From Tahibacter soli (GTDB lineage: Bacteria > Pseudomonadota > Gammaproteobacteria > Xanthomonadales > Rhodanobacteraceae), in assembly GCF_025717065.2 (NCBI RefSeq), contig NZ_JAOVZO020000023.1, forward strand, positions 186,001 through 250,000: a stretch of DNA of 64,000 bases, read 5' to 3'. This document shows positions 52,749 to 62,901 of the stretch, in pieces; position 1 is the first letter of the stretch, and each line of letters begins with the position of its first letter. Both the position numbers and the translations under genes were made by a program. The notes below the pieces were generated by a model. That model made no database searches. It saw only the letters and a program-made list of their open reading frames with translations, and was not told the DNA's origin.

Positions 52749-53765
52749 CTATCGAATTCGTCGGCGCAGCAGATCGAGCACGCGTGCCTCGGCGGCGGAA
52801 AGCCCGCGCCGCCGCGGCGCATCGCCGTCCGGCCATGCGCCGCTTTCGAGCGCGGCGACGACGCGCGGATCGAGATACGCGTTGCGGCACACCGTCGCGG
52901 TGTTGCCGAGCTTCGCGGCGACGCCGGCGACGCATTCGGCGAGCCGCGCGTGAGCGGTCAGCTCGGGTTTCTCTTTCAGCGACGCGAGCCAGTGTTCGAC
53001 CAGCAGCGTCGTGGCGCCCCAGGTACGGAACGTGCGTGCGGTGACGTCGAGCCCGGTCAACTCGCGCAGAAACGCGTTGACGTCGTTCGAACGTACCGGC
53101 CGCACGCGGCCGTTCTCGTCGAGATACTGGAACAATCGCTGGCCCGGCAGTTCGCGGCAGCGCTTGACGATGCGCGCGAGCCGCGCGTCGGACAGCACGA
53201 TGCGGTGCGCCTTGCCGGTCTTGCCGCGAAATTGGAGCGCGACGCGCGAGCCGCGGGTCTGCGCGTGGCGCGTGCGCAGCGTCGTCAGGCCGTACGAGCT
53301 GTTCGTGCGCGCGTATTCCTCGTTGCCGATGCGGATCAGCGTCGCGTCGAGCAGCGCGACGACCGCGGCGAGCACTTTTTCGCGCGACAGCGCATGCGCG
53401 CGCAGCAGCGTGACGACGCGCCGCCGCAGCGCCGGCAGCGCCGCGCCGAACTCGCGCAGGCCGTCGTATTTGCGCCGGTCTCGGAACGCGCGCCACTCGC
53501 GATGGTAGCGATACTGCTTGCGTCCGCGCGCGTCGCGCCCGGTCGCCTGCAGGTGGCCGCGCGCGTCGCGACAAATCCACACGTCCACATAGGCCGGGGG
53601 TATCGCGAGCCGGCGGATGCGTTCGAGCGTGGCGTCGTCGGCGACGCGTCGGCCGCGTGCGTCGACATAGCCGAACGCGCGTCCGCGCCGTACCCGGCGC
53701 AGGCCCGCTTCGGCGTCGCAGACGTAGCGCAGCGAGCCGGGCGTCGCGCGGCGCCGCGCGCTCAT
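52749..53765 (-). CDS. DNA topoisomerase IB (bacterial/poxvirus type)
   Basis: A 338-residue protein with the short bacterial TopIB layout. The N-terminal domain has SARRRATPGSLRYVCDAEAG, FGYVDARGRRV, LAIPPAYVDVWICRDARGHL and GRKQYRYHREWRA. The catalytic domain has RIGNEEYARTNSSYGLTTLR, FRGKTGKAHRI, ARTFRTWGATTL and the nucleophile tyrosine in CRNAYLDPRVV. It relaxes supercoils through a 3'-phosphotyrosine intermediate. Its ATG overlaps the stop of the giant glucan synthase (ATGA), an odd pairing. Confidence 0.93.
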   Translation of the reverse strand: MSARRRATPGSLRYVCDAEAGLRRVRRGRAFGYVDARGRRVADDATLERIRRLAIPPAYVDVWICRDARGHLQATGRDARGRKQYRYHREWRAFRDRRKYDGLREFGAALPALRRRVVTLLRAHALSREKVLAAVVALLDATLIRIGNEEYARTNSSYGLTTLRTRHAQTRGSRVALQFRGKTGKAHRIVLSDARLARIVKRCRELPGQRLFQYLDENGRVRPVRSNDVNAFLRELTGLDVTARTFRTWGATTLLVEHWLASLKEKPELTAHARLAECVAGVAAKLGNTATVCRNAYLDPRVVAALESGAWPDGDAPRRRGLSAAEARVLDLLRRRIR

Positions 53766-56700
53766 CCGTTCGCGGCGCGCGCGGCCGCCGCGCCGAGATC
53801 GACCGCGCCGAGGTCGACCTCGACGTCGTGCGCGCCCGCGTCGACGAGCGGAACGCCGGCGGCGGCGTCGATGCTGCGGCCGTCGAGGCGCAGTTCGCGT
53901 ACGCCCTTGCAGACGCCGTCGCGGTTCGCCACCGCGATGCGGTACACGGCGTCGCGCCAGCGATATTCGGCGCTGTAGCCGCGCCATGCGGCGGGTACGC
54001 ACGGGTCGATGTGCAGGCGTCCGTGGCGCACGCGCAGGCCGAGAATCTCCTCGATCGCCGCGACGTAGAACCACGCGGCCGCGCCGGTGTACCAGCTCCA
54101 GCCGCCGCGGCCGGTATGCGGCTCGACCGCGTAGATGTCGCCGGCGACCGCGTAGGGTTCGATGCGATAGCGCGCGGCCCCCTTGGCGTCGCCGCTGCGC
54201 GCGATCGGGTTCGCGCACTGCAGCATGCGCAGCGCCTCGTCGCCATGGCCGAGCCGCGCATGCGCGATCGCGTGCCACATCGCCGCGTGCGTGTACTGCC
54301 CGCCGTTTTCGCGCACGCCGGGCGGGTAGCCGCGGATGTAGCCGGGATGCGGTTCGGCGTGTTCGAACGGCGGTGCGAGCAGGCGCACGAGTTTCGCCTC
54401 GCGGTCGACGAGATGCGCGTCGGCCGACGCGAGCGCCTGCGCCGCGCGCGCGGGGGCGGCGCCGGACAGCACGGCCCACGCCTGCGCGATGAGGTCGATG
54501 CGGCATTCGTCGTTCGCGGCCGAGCCGAGCGGCGTGCCGTCGTCGAAATACGCGCGGCGATACCACGCGCCGTCCCACGCGTGCGCGTCGAGCGCCTGCG
54601 CGAGCTTCGTGCGATGCGCGCGCCAGCGCTGCGCGCTTTCGCCGTCGCCGCGTTCTTCGGCGAGCGGCGCGAACGCGTCGATCACGCCGATCAGGAACCA
54701 GCCCATCCACACGCTTTCGCCGGCACCGTGCAGGCCGACGCGATTCATGCCGTCGTTCCAGTCGCCCGAACCGATCGGCGGCAGCCCGTGTTCGCCGACG
54801 TCGAGCCGCGCGTCGATCGCGCGCCGGCAATGTTCGTACAGCGTGCCCCAGTCGGCGCTTTCGATCGGCGTGAAGTAGCGGTCCTCGACGCCGGGCGGCA
54901 GCATCTCGCCGTCGAGGAACGGCGTTTCGGCGTCGAGCACGGCCGCGTCGTTCGTCGCCGCGACGTAGCGCGCGGCGACGAACGGCAGCCACAACAGATC
55001 GTCGCTGATGCGCGTACGCACGCCGCGGCCCGACGGCGGATGCCACCAGTGCTGCACGTCGCCTTCGCGGAACTGCCGCGCCGCCGCACGCAGCAGCTGT
55101 TCGCGCGCGAGCGACGGCTGCACCTGCACGAGCGCGAGCACGTCCTGCAGCTGATCGCGAAAGCCGTACGCGCCGCCGAGCTGGTAGAACGCCGCACGCG
55201 ACCACAGCCGGCAGGCGATCACCTGATGCAGCAGGCGCCCGTTGAGCATCAGGTCGAGGCTCGGTTCGGGCGTCGTCACGCGCAGCGCGCCGGTGAGTTC
55301 TTCCCACTGCGCGCGCACGGCGGCGAGCGCTTCGCGCGCGAAACCCGGGCCGCGCGGCGCGACGGCCGCGCGCGCGGCGCTGCGCGAGTCGGCGTCGCCG
55401 AGCGTGAAGCGCACCTCCGTCGTCGCGCCGGGCGCGAGCGCGATGTGCCGCTGCAGCGCGACGCAGGCGTCGAGCCCGCGGCCGGCGCGCGCCGACAGCG
55501 TCGCCTGTGCCTTGAGCGCGGCCGGCCGGCGCAGCTGGCCGTGCGCGCCGAGAAACGCCGCGCGGTCGCACGTCCATGCGTGCGGCGGCGGGTCGAGCGT
55601 CGCATAGGCGACGCGGCCGGCGAATTCGTCGCCGAGTTCGTTCGTCGCGAATGCGGTCGCGAGCGCGTCGTCGTAGTCGGTCGCGACGAACGCCGCGGCC
55701 GAGCGCTGCGCGCCGAGCCGCCACTGCGCGTAGAACGTCGCGTCGACGCGGCGCGGTACCGCCGAGCGGTTGGTCAGCGACAGCACCGCGTGGCGCGCGG
55801 TCGCGTCGCGTTCGACGAACACGGTCAGCGTCGAGGCGAGCGTCGGCGTCGTGCATTCGAACACGCTGTAGCCGTAGCCGTGTCGCGTCGTATACAACGC
55901 CGCCGGATGACGATGCGGCAGCGGCGTCGGGCTCCACAGCTCGTCGGTCGCGACGTCGCGCAGCCAGATTGCCTCGCCCGGCGTGTCGCAGACGGGATCG
56001 TTCGACCACGGCGTCAGCTGCCGCTCGCGGCTGTTCTGCGACCAGCTGAAGCCGGCGCCCGCGGCGGACACCTGGCAGCCGAAGCCGCGTTGCGCGATGA
56101 CGTTGATCCACGGCAGCGGCGTGGTGCCGCCCGGCGGCAGGTCGATGCGGTATTCGCGGCCGTCGGCGGTGAATCCGCCCAGGCCGTTGTGCGCGAGCGG
56201 CGCGCGTTCGCGCGTGTCCTCGACTGCCGGCACGCGCGGCGCGCGGCGCGCCGTGCGCGGCGTTTCGGGTATCGCCGCGAGCGTGCCGAACAGCTCGCGC
56301 AGGCTCTTGCCGTCGGCCGCGATGGTCACGCGCGCGCAGCGCTTGAGCGAGGCGAGGCATTGCGAGTCGAGCCGGTGCGCGTGGATCACGAAGAGGTCCG
56401 ACGCGACCGCGGCGGTGTCGCCGCTCGGCGTCAGCGCGTAGCTTTCGAGCATGCGGTGCAGCGGCTGGTGATACGACGGCGGCTCGTTGTGCAGCACCGC
56501 GATGTCGACGCCCAGGCCCTTGTAGCGCCAGTACTCGCGCGCCCGGGCGAGTTCGCGCACGAGGTCGAGGCCGGCGTCGGTCACGAGCTGCACGAGAATC
56601 AGCGGACGCTCGCCGGAGATGCCGAAGCGCCACAGATGGTCGCGCTCGACGAGCTGCGGTCGCAGGCGTTCGTCGCCGCGCGCGAACGTGTAGACGAGCC

Positions 56701-59700
56701 GCCGCGCGAGATTCTGCAGGACGTTCGCGCGGCGCGGACCGAGCGCCAGCTGGCGCAGCTGCACCTGCGAATACGTCCACGACAGCTGCGAGGCGCGTTC
56801 GATCACTTCGGGAAAACGATACTTGGCGATGATGTCGGCGATCGCGTCGCGGTCGGGCGCGACGGCGAACGCGAAGCTGCGCTCGATCGATTCGCCGGGC
56901 GCGAGCGCGATGCTCACGCGCAGCGCGGCGATCGGGTCGAGCACGCGGCCGGCGCCGCGGCCGAGCCGCGCCTGGCCGACGCAGGCGGCGGGGCGGTGGA
57001 CGGTGTGCTCGCGGCCGACGAACGCCATGCGGTCGGTTTCGTAGTCGAACTCGCCGTCGTCGCCGATCGCGAAATGCGCGAGCCACGGCGACTCCTCGCC
57101 CGGCGCGCGCGAGCGGCGGCGAAACAGCAGCGCGCGCAGGTCGGGATCGGCGATCGTGGCGACGAAGAGGTTCGAGAACGCCGGGTGCGCCTCGTCGGCG
57201 GCGGGCGGCGCGAGCACGATTTCGGCGTACGTGGTCAGGTCGAGCCGCAGCGGTTCGTCGCCGCGGTTGGCGAGGCGCACGCGGCGCAGCTCGACGTCGT
57301 CCTCGGGACTGACGAACACTTCCACGCGCGTTTCGAGCGCGCCGTGGCGGCGTACGAAACGCGCGCGGTCCTCGAAGAATTCCACGACGCCGCGGCCGCG
57401 ACCGCACGGCTGCGGCGTGGCCGACTGCAACGCGCCGTCGCGCGTGCGCAGATACAGATAGCAGCCGTAGTCGTCGCGCGTCGCGTCGTCGCGCCAGCGC
57501 GTCAATGCGAGCTGGCGCCAGCGCAGGCCGCCGCTGCCGGCCGCGGTGACGAGGCTGAACATGCGGCCGTTCGACAGCAGGTGCGTGATGGGTCCGAGCG
57601 CGTCGCGGCTGCCGGTGTAGCGGCGCGGTTCGAGCGGCGCGACCGCGTCGGGCGCCGCTTCGCTCGCCTGGCGCGCGTCGACCGAGCGCGGCGGCACGGC
57701 GTCGACCGCGCGTTCGTGCAGCAGCGGTTCGAGCGCGCGGATCGCGGGGTCCGCGTGAAACCAGCGCTGCGGCGCGCGATCGCACGTCGCCGCGCACAGC
57801 GCGACGAGCAGCATGCCCTGGTGATGCGCCATGTGGCTGCGCACGAGCGCGTACGTCGCGTTCTCGGGTACGCGCTCGGGCGTGAAGTCGACCGCCTCGT
57901 AGAAGCCGCCGGGCGCGAGCGCGCCGATTTTTTCGAGCGCGGCGAAGTTCGCGACGGCGGCCGACGGATCGACCATCGCGGCGAGGCCCGTCGCATACGG
58001 CGCCACCACGAGATCGTGTTCGACGCTGCGTTTGATCGCGAGCGCCGGAATGCCGAACGACAGGTACTGGAACGTCAGCTCGCGGTCGCGCGCGTTGTAG
58101 CCCGATTCGGACACGCCCCACGGCAGGCGCAGGCGCCGCGCGTAGCGGCGCTGCTCGACGACGGCGCGGCGGCACGACTGTTCGAGCAGCGAACCGCCCG
58201 GCGTGTCGAGCACGAGCGAGGGCATGAGGTATTCGAACATCGAGCCGGCCCACGAGCGCAGCACGCCTTCGCCGCCCGACGGCAGCACGTTGCGGCCGAG
58301 CCGGAACCAGTGCTTGAGCGGCACGTCGCCCTTGGCGATCGCGAAGTAGCTCGTCAGGCGCGCCTCGGACGCGAGCAGGTCGTAGCGTCCCTCGTCGAGC
58401 GCGTTGTCGTCGGCGCGGTAGCCGATCGAGAACAGCTGCGCGTCGCGGTCGTACAGGAACGAAAAATCCATCGCCAGCGCGAGGCGGTGCGCGGTGTCGG
58501 CGCACGCGTCGGCGGCGTCGAGCACGGCGACGAGCGCGGCGCGGCCGAACGCGAGCGGCGTGCGCGCCGTCTCGAAGGCGCCGGCGCCCGCCGTATCGAT
58601 CGCGTTGGCGAGTGCGTCGTAGCGCGCGACCAGTGCGTGCATCGGCACGCCGTCCTGCGCCGCGAGCGCGGCGCGCGATGCGGCTTCGAGCGCGGGATGC
58701 GCGGCGCACGCGCGTGCCGCGTCGTGCAGCGGCGCGACGAAGCGCGCCCAGTCGGCGCCGCGGCTTTCGAACAGGCGCAGGTACTCGCCGGCGAGCGCGA
58801 ACGCGTCGTGGCCGTCGGCGTATTTCGGCAGCGACTGCGCGCGCGCGAGCGCCGCGCGCGCCTGTGCCGTCTCCCGTGCGAGTTCGGCGCCGGCATCGCC
58901 GAGCCAGCCCGCCGCGCACGGCCGGTCGAGACGTTGCAGCGCCGCGGCGAGCTCGCTGCAGTCGGCGGGCAGGCGGCACACGGTGTCGCCGAGCAACGCG
59001 CGCTGGTCTTCGCAGTCGTCGCAGCCGGCCGCGAACAGCGGCGTCGCGCGCAGCGAGCGGCACGCGTGCGCCACGGCGAAGAGGTGGGCGGCGAGGTTGC
59101 CGCTGTCGACGCTCGACACGTAGCCCGGCGGCAGGATCGCGAGCGTGCGCGTTTCATACCAGTTGTACAGATGTCCACGATATTTCGGCAGCGACTCGAT
59201 CGTCGCGAGCGTCGCGGCGAGGCGGTCGACGAGCTCGCCGGCGCCGATCCAGCCGAAGCGCTGCGCGCACGCCGCGGCGAGGAGGTACATGCCGATGTTC
59301 GTCGGCGACGTGCGCGTGGCGACGATCGGTCGCGGATCGATCTGCACGTTGTCGGGCGGCAGATGGTTCTGCGTCGCGTCGACGTGGCGGTCGAACCACA
59401 GCCACGTGCGCCGCGCGACGCGGCGCAGCGCCGCGCGTTCGGCCGGCGTCGCGGCGTTCGCGCCCGCGCGCGGCGCGCGGCTGGCCAGCCACGCCGCGAA
59501 CGGCGCGACGCTCCATGCGACGAGCCACGGCAGCGCGAATCGCCATGCCGCGCCGGGTACGAAGACGACGAGCGCCGCGAGCGCCGCGACGACGATCAGC
59601 GCGTACCGGTGGGAGGCGACGAAGTACGCCGGGTCGTGCCGCGCGCGGCGTTCCGTCTGTTCGGCGGTGGCCCATTCGAGCAGATTGCGCCGGCGTGCGA

Positions 59701-62425
59701 GCCGCGCAAGCGTCCGCGCGATCGCGTCGAGAGAGAGCGTCGCCTCGCGCGCGAGGCGCGAAAGCCGCCACAGCGCGGCGCCCAGGTGTTCGGCCGCGTG
59801 CACCGCGGCCGTGCGCACCAGAGGCAGCCAGGCGCGCCGCGTCGGCGACGCGGCCGGCGCGGGCACGGCGTCGATGAACGCGAACGCGGCGAAAGCGGCG
59901 ACGACGAACGTCGTTGCCGCGAGCGCGGCGCCGGCGCCCAGCAGCCAGCCGGTGACGAGCAGCGCGACCGCGCCCGGCGCGGCGAGACTGCGCAGGAGAT
60001 TGTCGAACGCCTTCCAGCGTTCGACCGGCGGCAGCTCGAGCGCGTTCGGACCGGCGATCATCGGCAGCAGCTGCCAGTCGCCGCGCATCCAGCGATGGTG
60101 CCGCTGCGCGTCGACTTCGCTGTGCGACGGAAAATCCTCGATCAGCTCGACATCGCTGACGTATGCGCAGCGCGCCAGCGCACCTTCGACGAGATCGTGG
60201 CTGAGGAGGGTGCCGGGCTGCACGCGCCAGTCGACCGCGCGGCTGAACGCGCGCACGTCGTACAGGCCCTTGCCCCAGAACGTGCCGGACGAGGCGATGT
60301 CCTGGTAAGGGTCCGACGCGAGGCCGGCGTACGGATCGATGCCGGTCGCGCCGGCGTTCAGGCGCCGGTATGCGGTGGCGTGTTCCGGCGTCGGCAGGCT
60401 GATCGTGATGCGCGGCTGGAACACGGCGTAGCCGGCGACGACGCGGCGCGCCTCGGCGTCGAGCACCGCGGCGTTGAGCGGATGCGCGGCGGTCGCGACG
60501 AGCCGCTTCAGCGCGCGCGGCGGCAGGCGCGAATCGGCGTCGAGCGTGAGCACGTAGCGCACGCCGGTGGGAATCGCCGACAGGCCGCCGTCGAGCGCGA
60601 CGAACATGCCCGACTCGGACAACAGCGCCTTGTTCAATTCTTCCAGTTTGCCGCGTTTGCGTTCCCAGCCCATCCAGCAGCCCTGCGTTTCGCACCAGCG
60701 GCGCCGGCGGTGCAGCAGCAGGAACCGCGCTTCGCCGTCGTCGCAGGCCCCGTAGCGCGCGTTGAGCGCGCCGACCAGCGCGGCCAGGTCGCCGAGCAGG
60801 CGCCGCTCGCCCGGCAGCTCGGGGCTTTGCGCGTCGGGAAAATCGGTCAGGAGCGCGAAGCGCGCGTGCGGTTCGGGGTTTGCCAGATAGTGCAGTTCGA
60901 GCTGGTTGGCGAGCGCTTCGGCGTGGCGCCGGTCGAGCAGCAGCGTCGGCACCGCGACGAGCGTCTTGCAGGCGAGCGGAATCTCGCCCTCGATGCTCGC
61001 GCGCGGCAGCCGTCGCGGCGGCCTGATCTGCGCGACGATGCGGTTCAGCGCCGTCTGCACCAGGCGCAGCGCCGGCGGCGCGGCGACGAGCGCGAGCGCC
61101 GCGGCAAGCCACGGGCCGCGGCCCTGCGCGATCCACGCGCCGGTGCCGCCGGCGAGGGCCGCGGTCGCGGTCCACAGGGAACCCAGGTACATCGCTGACG
61201 CTGCGTCGCGCAGACGGCGCCGCCAATGCCGCGGTGCGCCGAACACCGCCGTTTCGAGATCGGCGCGCGCCGCGCCTTCGAGCACGTTGCCGAGATTGGC
61301 GCAGCGCAGATCGGCGACCGGTTCGTCGGCGGCGTTCAACGTCAGCCGCACGGCGTGGTCGGCGACCTCGGGTTCGGACCGGCGCGCGCGCCGCGCGAGG
61401 TTTTCGATCGACTGGCGCCAGGCGTCGCGCGTGCGGAAGTCGGATTGCAGATAACCCGGCGCGCGCGACAGCCGCGCGTGCAGGTCGCTGTGCGCTTCGA
61501 CGAATTCGCTCCAGTCGAAGCGCGCGATGTCCTTCATGCTGCGTACGGTGTTCGCGGCGATCAGCTGCGAGGTGGCCATGCGCGTCTGTTCTTCCAGCAG
61601 CGCCGCGTGCAGCTCGGCATCGGGATCGATGCCGCTTTCGATGAGGCCCGGCGTCAGGTCGCCGTCGGCCGCCTGCGTCGCGCGCAGGCGCTGCACGAAC
61701 TGCGCGAGAAACGCGTCGCGCAGCAGCTTGCTGCGGAAATCGTGCAGCGCCGCCGAGAAGCCGGCGAGCCCCTGGCCGCCCTTGAGCCGCTCGTACAGCG
61801 CGTCGGCGTAGTCGCGCGCGGCCTGCACGCCGATCAGGCGTTCGACGAGGCGGCGCAGGTTTTCCAGCAGCACCGCGCGGATCGACGTCGGCAGCGCCCA
61901 CAGCTCGCCGATTTCCAGCGGCGTTTCGCTCTGGTAGCCCTCGAGAAACCGCGTGAGCATGTCGCCCTGGAAGTGGCTGTCGCTGTGCGCGACGAACGCC
62001 CATGCGATTTCGAACACGCGCGGAAAGCCCGCGAACGGTCCGCTCGCGAGTTTCGGCAGCCGGCGGTAGTAGCCCGGGGGAAGGTCCTGCGGGATGCTCT
62101 TGACCTGCTCGTCGATCAAGTGGAAGTTGTCCAGTATCCACTGTGCATCCTGGCCGAGCGCGCCGCCCCGGCGCGACTGGCGCACCATCCAGCGATAGGC
62201 GTGGCGCAGCGTGCCGATGTTGCTGCGCACGCGCGGATAGAAGTTCCAGCGCAACGGGGTCTGCGCGTCCTCGCCCTCGCGCGCTTTGCGCGCGAGGCTG
62301 ACGCCGTGCGTGTGGAAGCGCTCGGCGTCGAACGTCGGCGAGCGGATCGGATCGAGCAGCGCCGCTTCGGGAGCGGCGATGAGTTTGCGTAGCCGGAGCG
62401 TCAGTCGGTCGAAGAGTGCGGTCAT
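53762..62425 (-). CDS. ndvB: Cyclic beta-1,2-glucan synthase (NdvB-type)
   Basis: A 2887-residue membrane enzyme, in the usual size range of NdvB/Cgs. In order: an N-terminal region (LRWNFYPRVRSNIGTLRHAYRWMV); a GT84 glycosyltransferase (LDADSRLPPRALKRLV, GIDPYAGLASDPYQDIASSG, VDAQRHHRWMRGDWQLLP); membrane spans (ALLVTGWLLGAGAALAATTF; YALIVVAALAALVVFV); a glycoamylase-like domain (WRVQPG..., MSRASWAGSMFEYLMPSLVL-type block); and a C-terminal GH94 phosphorylase-like domain (RDQLQDVLALVQ, GSGDWNDGMNRVG, YIRGYPPGVRENGGQYTHAA). It makes periplasmic cyclic glucans used in osmoadaptation and host interaction. The ATG at 62425 is where family sequence begins; the longer upstream open frame is not family-like. 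Confidence 0.92.
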   Translation of the reverse strand: MTALFDRLTLRLRKLIAAPEAALLDPIRSPTFDAERFHTHGVSLARKAREGEDAQTPLRWNFYPRVRSNIGTLRHAYRWMVRQSRRGGALGQDAQWILDNFHLIDEQVKSIPQDLPPGYYRRLPKLASGPFAGFPRVFEIAWAFVAHSDSHFQGDMLTRFLEGYQSETPLEIGELWALPTSIRAVLLENLRRLVERLIGVQAARDYADALYERLKGGQGLAGFSAALHDFRSKLLRDAFLAQFVQRLRATQAADGDLTPGLIESGIDPDAELHAALLEEQTRMATSQLIAANTVRSMKDIARFDWSEFVEAHSDLHARLSRAPGYLQSDFRTRDAWRQSIENLARRARRSEPEVADHAVRLTLNAADEPVADLRCANLGNVLEGAARADLETAVFGAPRHWRRRLRDAASAMYLGSLWTATAALAGGTGAWIAQGRGPWLAAALALVAAPPALRLVQTALNRIVAQIRPPRRLPRASIEGEIPLACKTLVAVPTLLLDRRHAEALANQLELHYLANPEPHARFALLTDFPDAQSPELPGERRLLGDLAALVGALNARYGACDDGEARFLLLHRRRRWCETQGCWMGWERKRGKLEELNKALLSESGMFVALDGGLSAIPTGVRYVLTLDADSRLPPRALKRLVATAAHPLNAAVLDAEARRVVAGYAVFQPRITISLPTPEHATAYRRLNAGATGIDPYAGLASDPYQDIASSGTFWGKGLYDVRAFSRAVDWRVQPGTLLSHDLVEGALARCAYVSDVELIEDFPSHSEVDAQRHHRWMRGDWQLLPMIAGPNALELPPVERWKAFDNLLRSLAAPGAVALLVTGWLLGAGAALAATTFVVAAFAAFAFIDAVPAPAASPTRRAWLPLVRTAAVHAAEHLGAALWRLSRLAREATLSLDAIARTLARLARRRNLLEWATAEQTERRARHDPAYFVASHRYALIVVAALAALVVFVPGAAWRFALPWLVAWSVAPFAAWLASRAPRAGANAATPAERAALRRVARRTWLWFDRHVDATQNHLPPDNVQIDPRPIVATRTSPTNIGMYLLAAACAQRFGWIGAGELVDRLAATLATIESLPKYRGHLYNWYETRTLAILPPGYVSSVDSGNLAAHLFAVAHACRSLRATPLFAAGCDDCEDQRALLGDTVCRLPADCSELAAALQRLDRPCAAGWLGDAGAELARETAQARAALARAQSLPKYADGHDAFALAGEYLRLFESRGADWARFVAPLHDAARACAAHPALEAASRAALAAQDGVPMHALVARYDALANAIDTAGAGAFETARTPLAFGRAALVAVLDAADACADTAHRLALAMDFSFLYDRDAQLFSIGYRADDNALDEGRYDLLASEARLTSYFAIAKGDVPLKHWFRLGRNVLPSGGEGVLRSWAGSMFEYLMPSLVLDTPGGSLLEQSCRRAVVEQRRYARRLRLPWGVSESGYNARDRELTFQYLSFGIPALAIKRSVEHDLVVAPYATGLAAMVDPSAAVANFAALEKIGALAPGGFYEAVDFTPERVPENATYALVRSHMAHHQGMLLVALCAATCDRAPQRWFHADPAIRALEPLLHERAVDAVPPRSVDARQASEAAPDAVAPLEPRRYTGSRDALGPITHLLSNGRMFSLVTAAGSGGLRWRQLALTRWRDDATRDDYGCYLYLRTRDGALQSATPQPCGRGRGVVEFFEDRARFVRRHGALETRVEVFVSPEDDVELRRVRLANRGDEPLRLDLTTYAEIVLAPPAADEAHPAFSNLFVATIADPDLRALLFRRRSRAPGEESPWLAHFAIGDDGEFDYETDRMAFVGREHTVHRPAACVGQARLGRGAGRVLDPIAALRVSIALAPGESIERSFAFAVAPDRDAIADIIAKYRFPEVIERASQLSWTYSQVQLRQLALGPRRANVLQNLARRLVYTFARGDERLRPQLVERDHLWRFGISGERPLILVQLVTDAGLDLVRELARAREYWRYKGLGVDIAVLHNEPPSYHQPLHRMLESYALTPSGDTAAVASDLFVIHAHRLDSQCLASLKRCARVTIAADGKSLRELFGTLAAIPETPRTARRAPRVPAVEDTRERAPLAHNGLGGFTADGREYRIDLPPGGTTPLPWINVIAQRGFGCQVSAAGAGFSWSQNSRERQLTPWSNDPVCDTPGEAIWLRDVATDELWSPTPLPHRHPAALYTTRHGYGYSVFECTTPTLASTLTVFVERDATARHAVLSLTNRSAVPRRVDATFYAQWRLGAQRSAAAFVATDYDDALATAFATNELGDEFAGRVAYATLDPPPHAWTCDRAAFLGAHGQLRRPAALKAQATLSARAGRGLDACVALQRHIALAPGATTEVRFTLGDADSRSAARAAVAPRGPGFAREALAAVRAQWEELTGALRVTTPEPSLDLMLNGRLLHQVIACRLWSRAAFYQLGGAYGFRDQLQDVLALVQVQPSLAREQLLRAAARQFREGDVQHWWHPPSGRGVRTRISDDLLWLPFVAARYVAATNDAAVLDAETPFLDGEMLPPGVEDRYFTPIESADWGTLYEHCRRAIDARLDVGEHGLPPIGSGDWNDGMNRVGLHGAGESVWMGWFLIGVIDAFAPLAEERGDGESAQRWRAHRTKLAQALDAHAWDGAWYRRAYFDDGTPLGSAANDECRIDLIAQAWAVLSGAAPARAAQALASADAHLVDREAKLVRLLAPPFEHAEPHPGYIRGYPPGVRENGGQYTHAAMWHAIAHARLGHGDEALRMLQCANPIARSGDAKGAARYRIEPYAVAGDIYAVEPHTGRGGWSWYTGAAAWFYVAAIEEILGLRVRHGRLHIDPCVPAAWRGYSAEYRWRDAVYRIAVANRDGVCKGVRELRLDGRSIDAAAGVPLVDAGAHDVEVDLGAVDLGAAAARAANG

Positions 62426-62638
62426 GGCGTCGCATGCTGCGAAACGTCTGCCAAGCCGCGGCGCCCGCTGCCACAACGATTTAGGCCCGGCGGTGCCGTG
62501 CAAATCGCATGCGCGGGCGCCATCGCACGGCAAGCTGCACGGTGACGCGTGCCTATGCCGGCGCGCAATCAAACAGTTAGCCGCCGAACGCGTTGGCACG
62601 AATCTGGGAGCAACTACGAGCCCGATGAAGGAGACGCC

Positions 62639-62830
62639 ATGTATCGCGACATCTTGAGTGGACTTGCGCGCTGTACCGAGGCGCGCACGAATCGCTGGCT
62701 CGGCAAGCTCACGTCGAACGCGGCGCTCGTGGACGAGTCGCAGCGGCGTTACGCCGATGCGCTCAAGCAGTACCGCTTCGGCTGCGTGCGCTGGCGAGCG
62801 ATGCGCTACGACCGCGCGCTGCATCGCTGA
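62639..62830 (+). CDS. 63-residue basic protein of unknown function
   Basis: A short gene with an excellent Shine-Dalgarno (AAGGAG, seven bases before the ATG). The product MYRDILSGLARCTEARTNRW, then LGKLTSNAALVDESQRRYAD and a basic tail (YRFGCVRWRAMRYDRALHR), is likely helical and soluble. It is divergent from the glucan synthase gene. I recognise no family. The ribosome site and compact frame make it a likely real small protein. Confidence 0.62.
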   Translation: MYRDILSGLARCTEARTNRWLGKLTSNAALVDESQRRYADALKQYRFGCVRWRAMRYDRALHR

Positions 62831-62901
62831 GCCGCACGGCGGCCCGGCGCGAGCCGGCCGCCCGCAACACAAGTCAGGGGGAAATGAACAGACGCGCCGA
62901 G

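Noticed and set aside
62594-62609. Second sigma-54 promoter (TGGCACGAATCTGGG) upstream of the 63-residue gene
   Set aside because: The -24 half matches but the -12 GC at the required spacing is absent.
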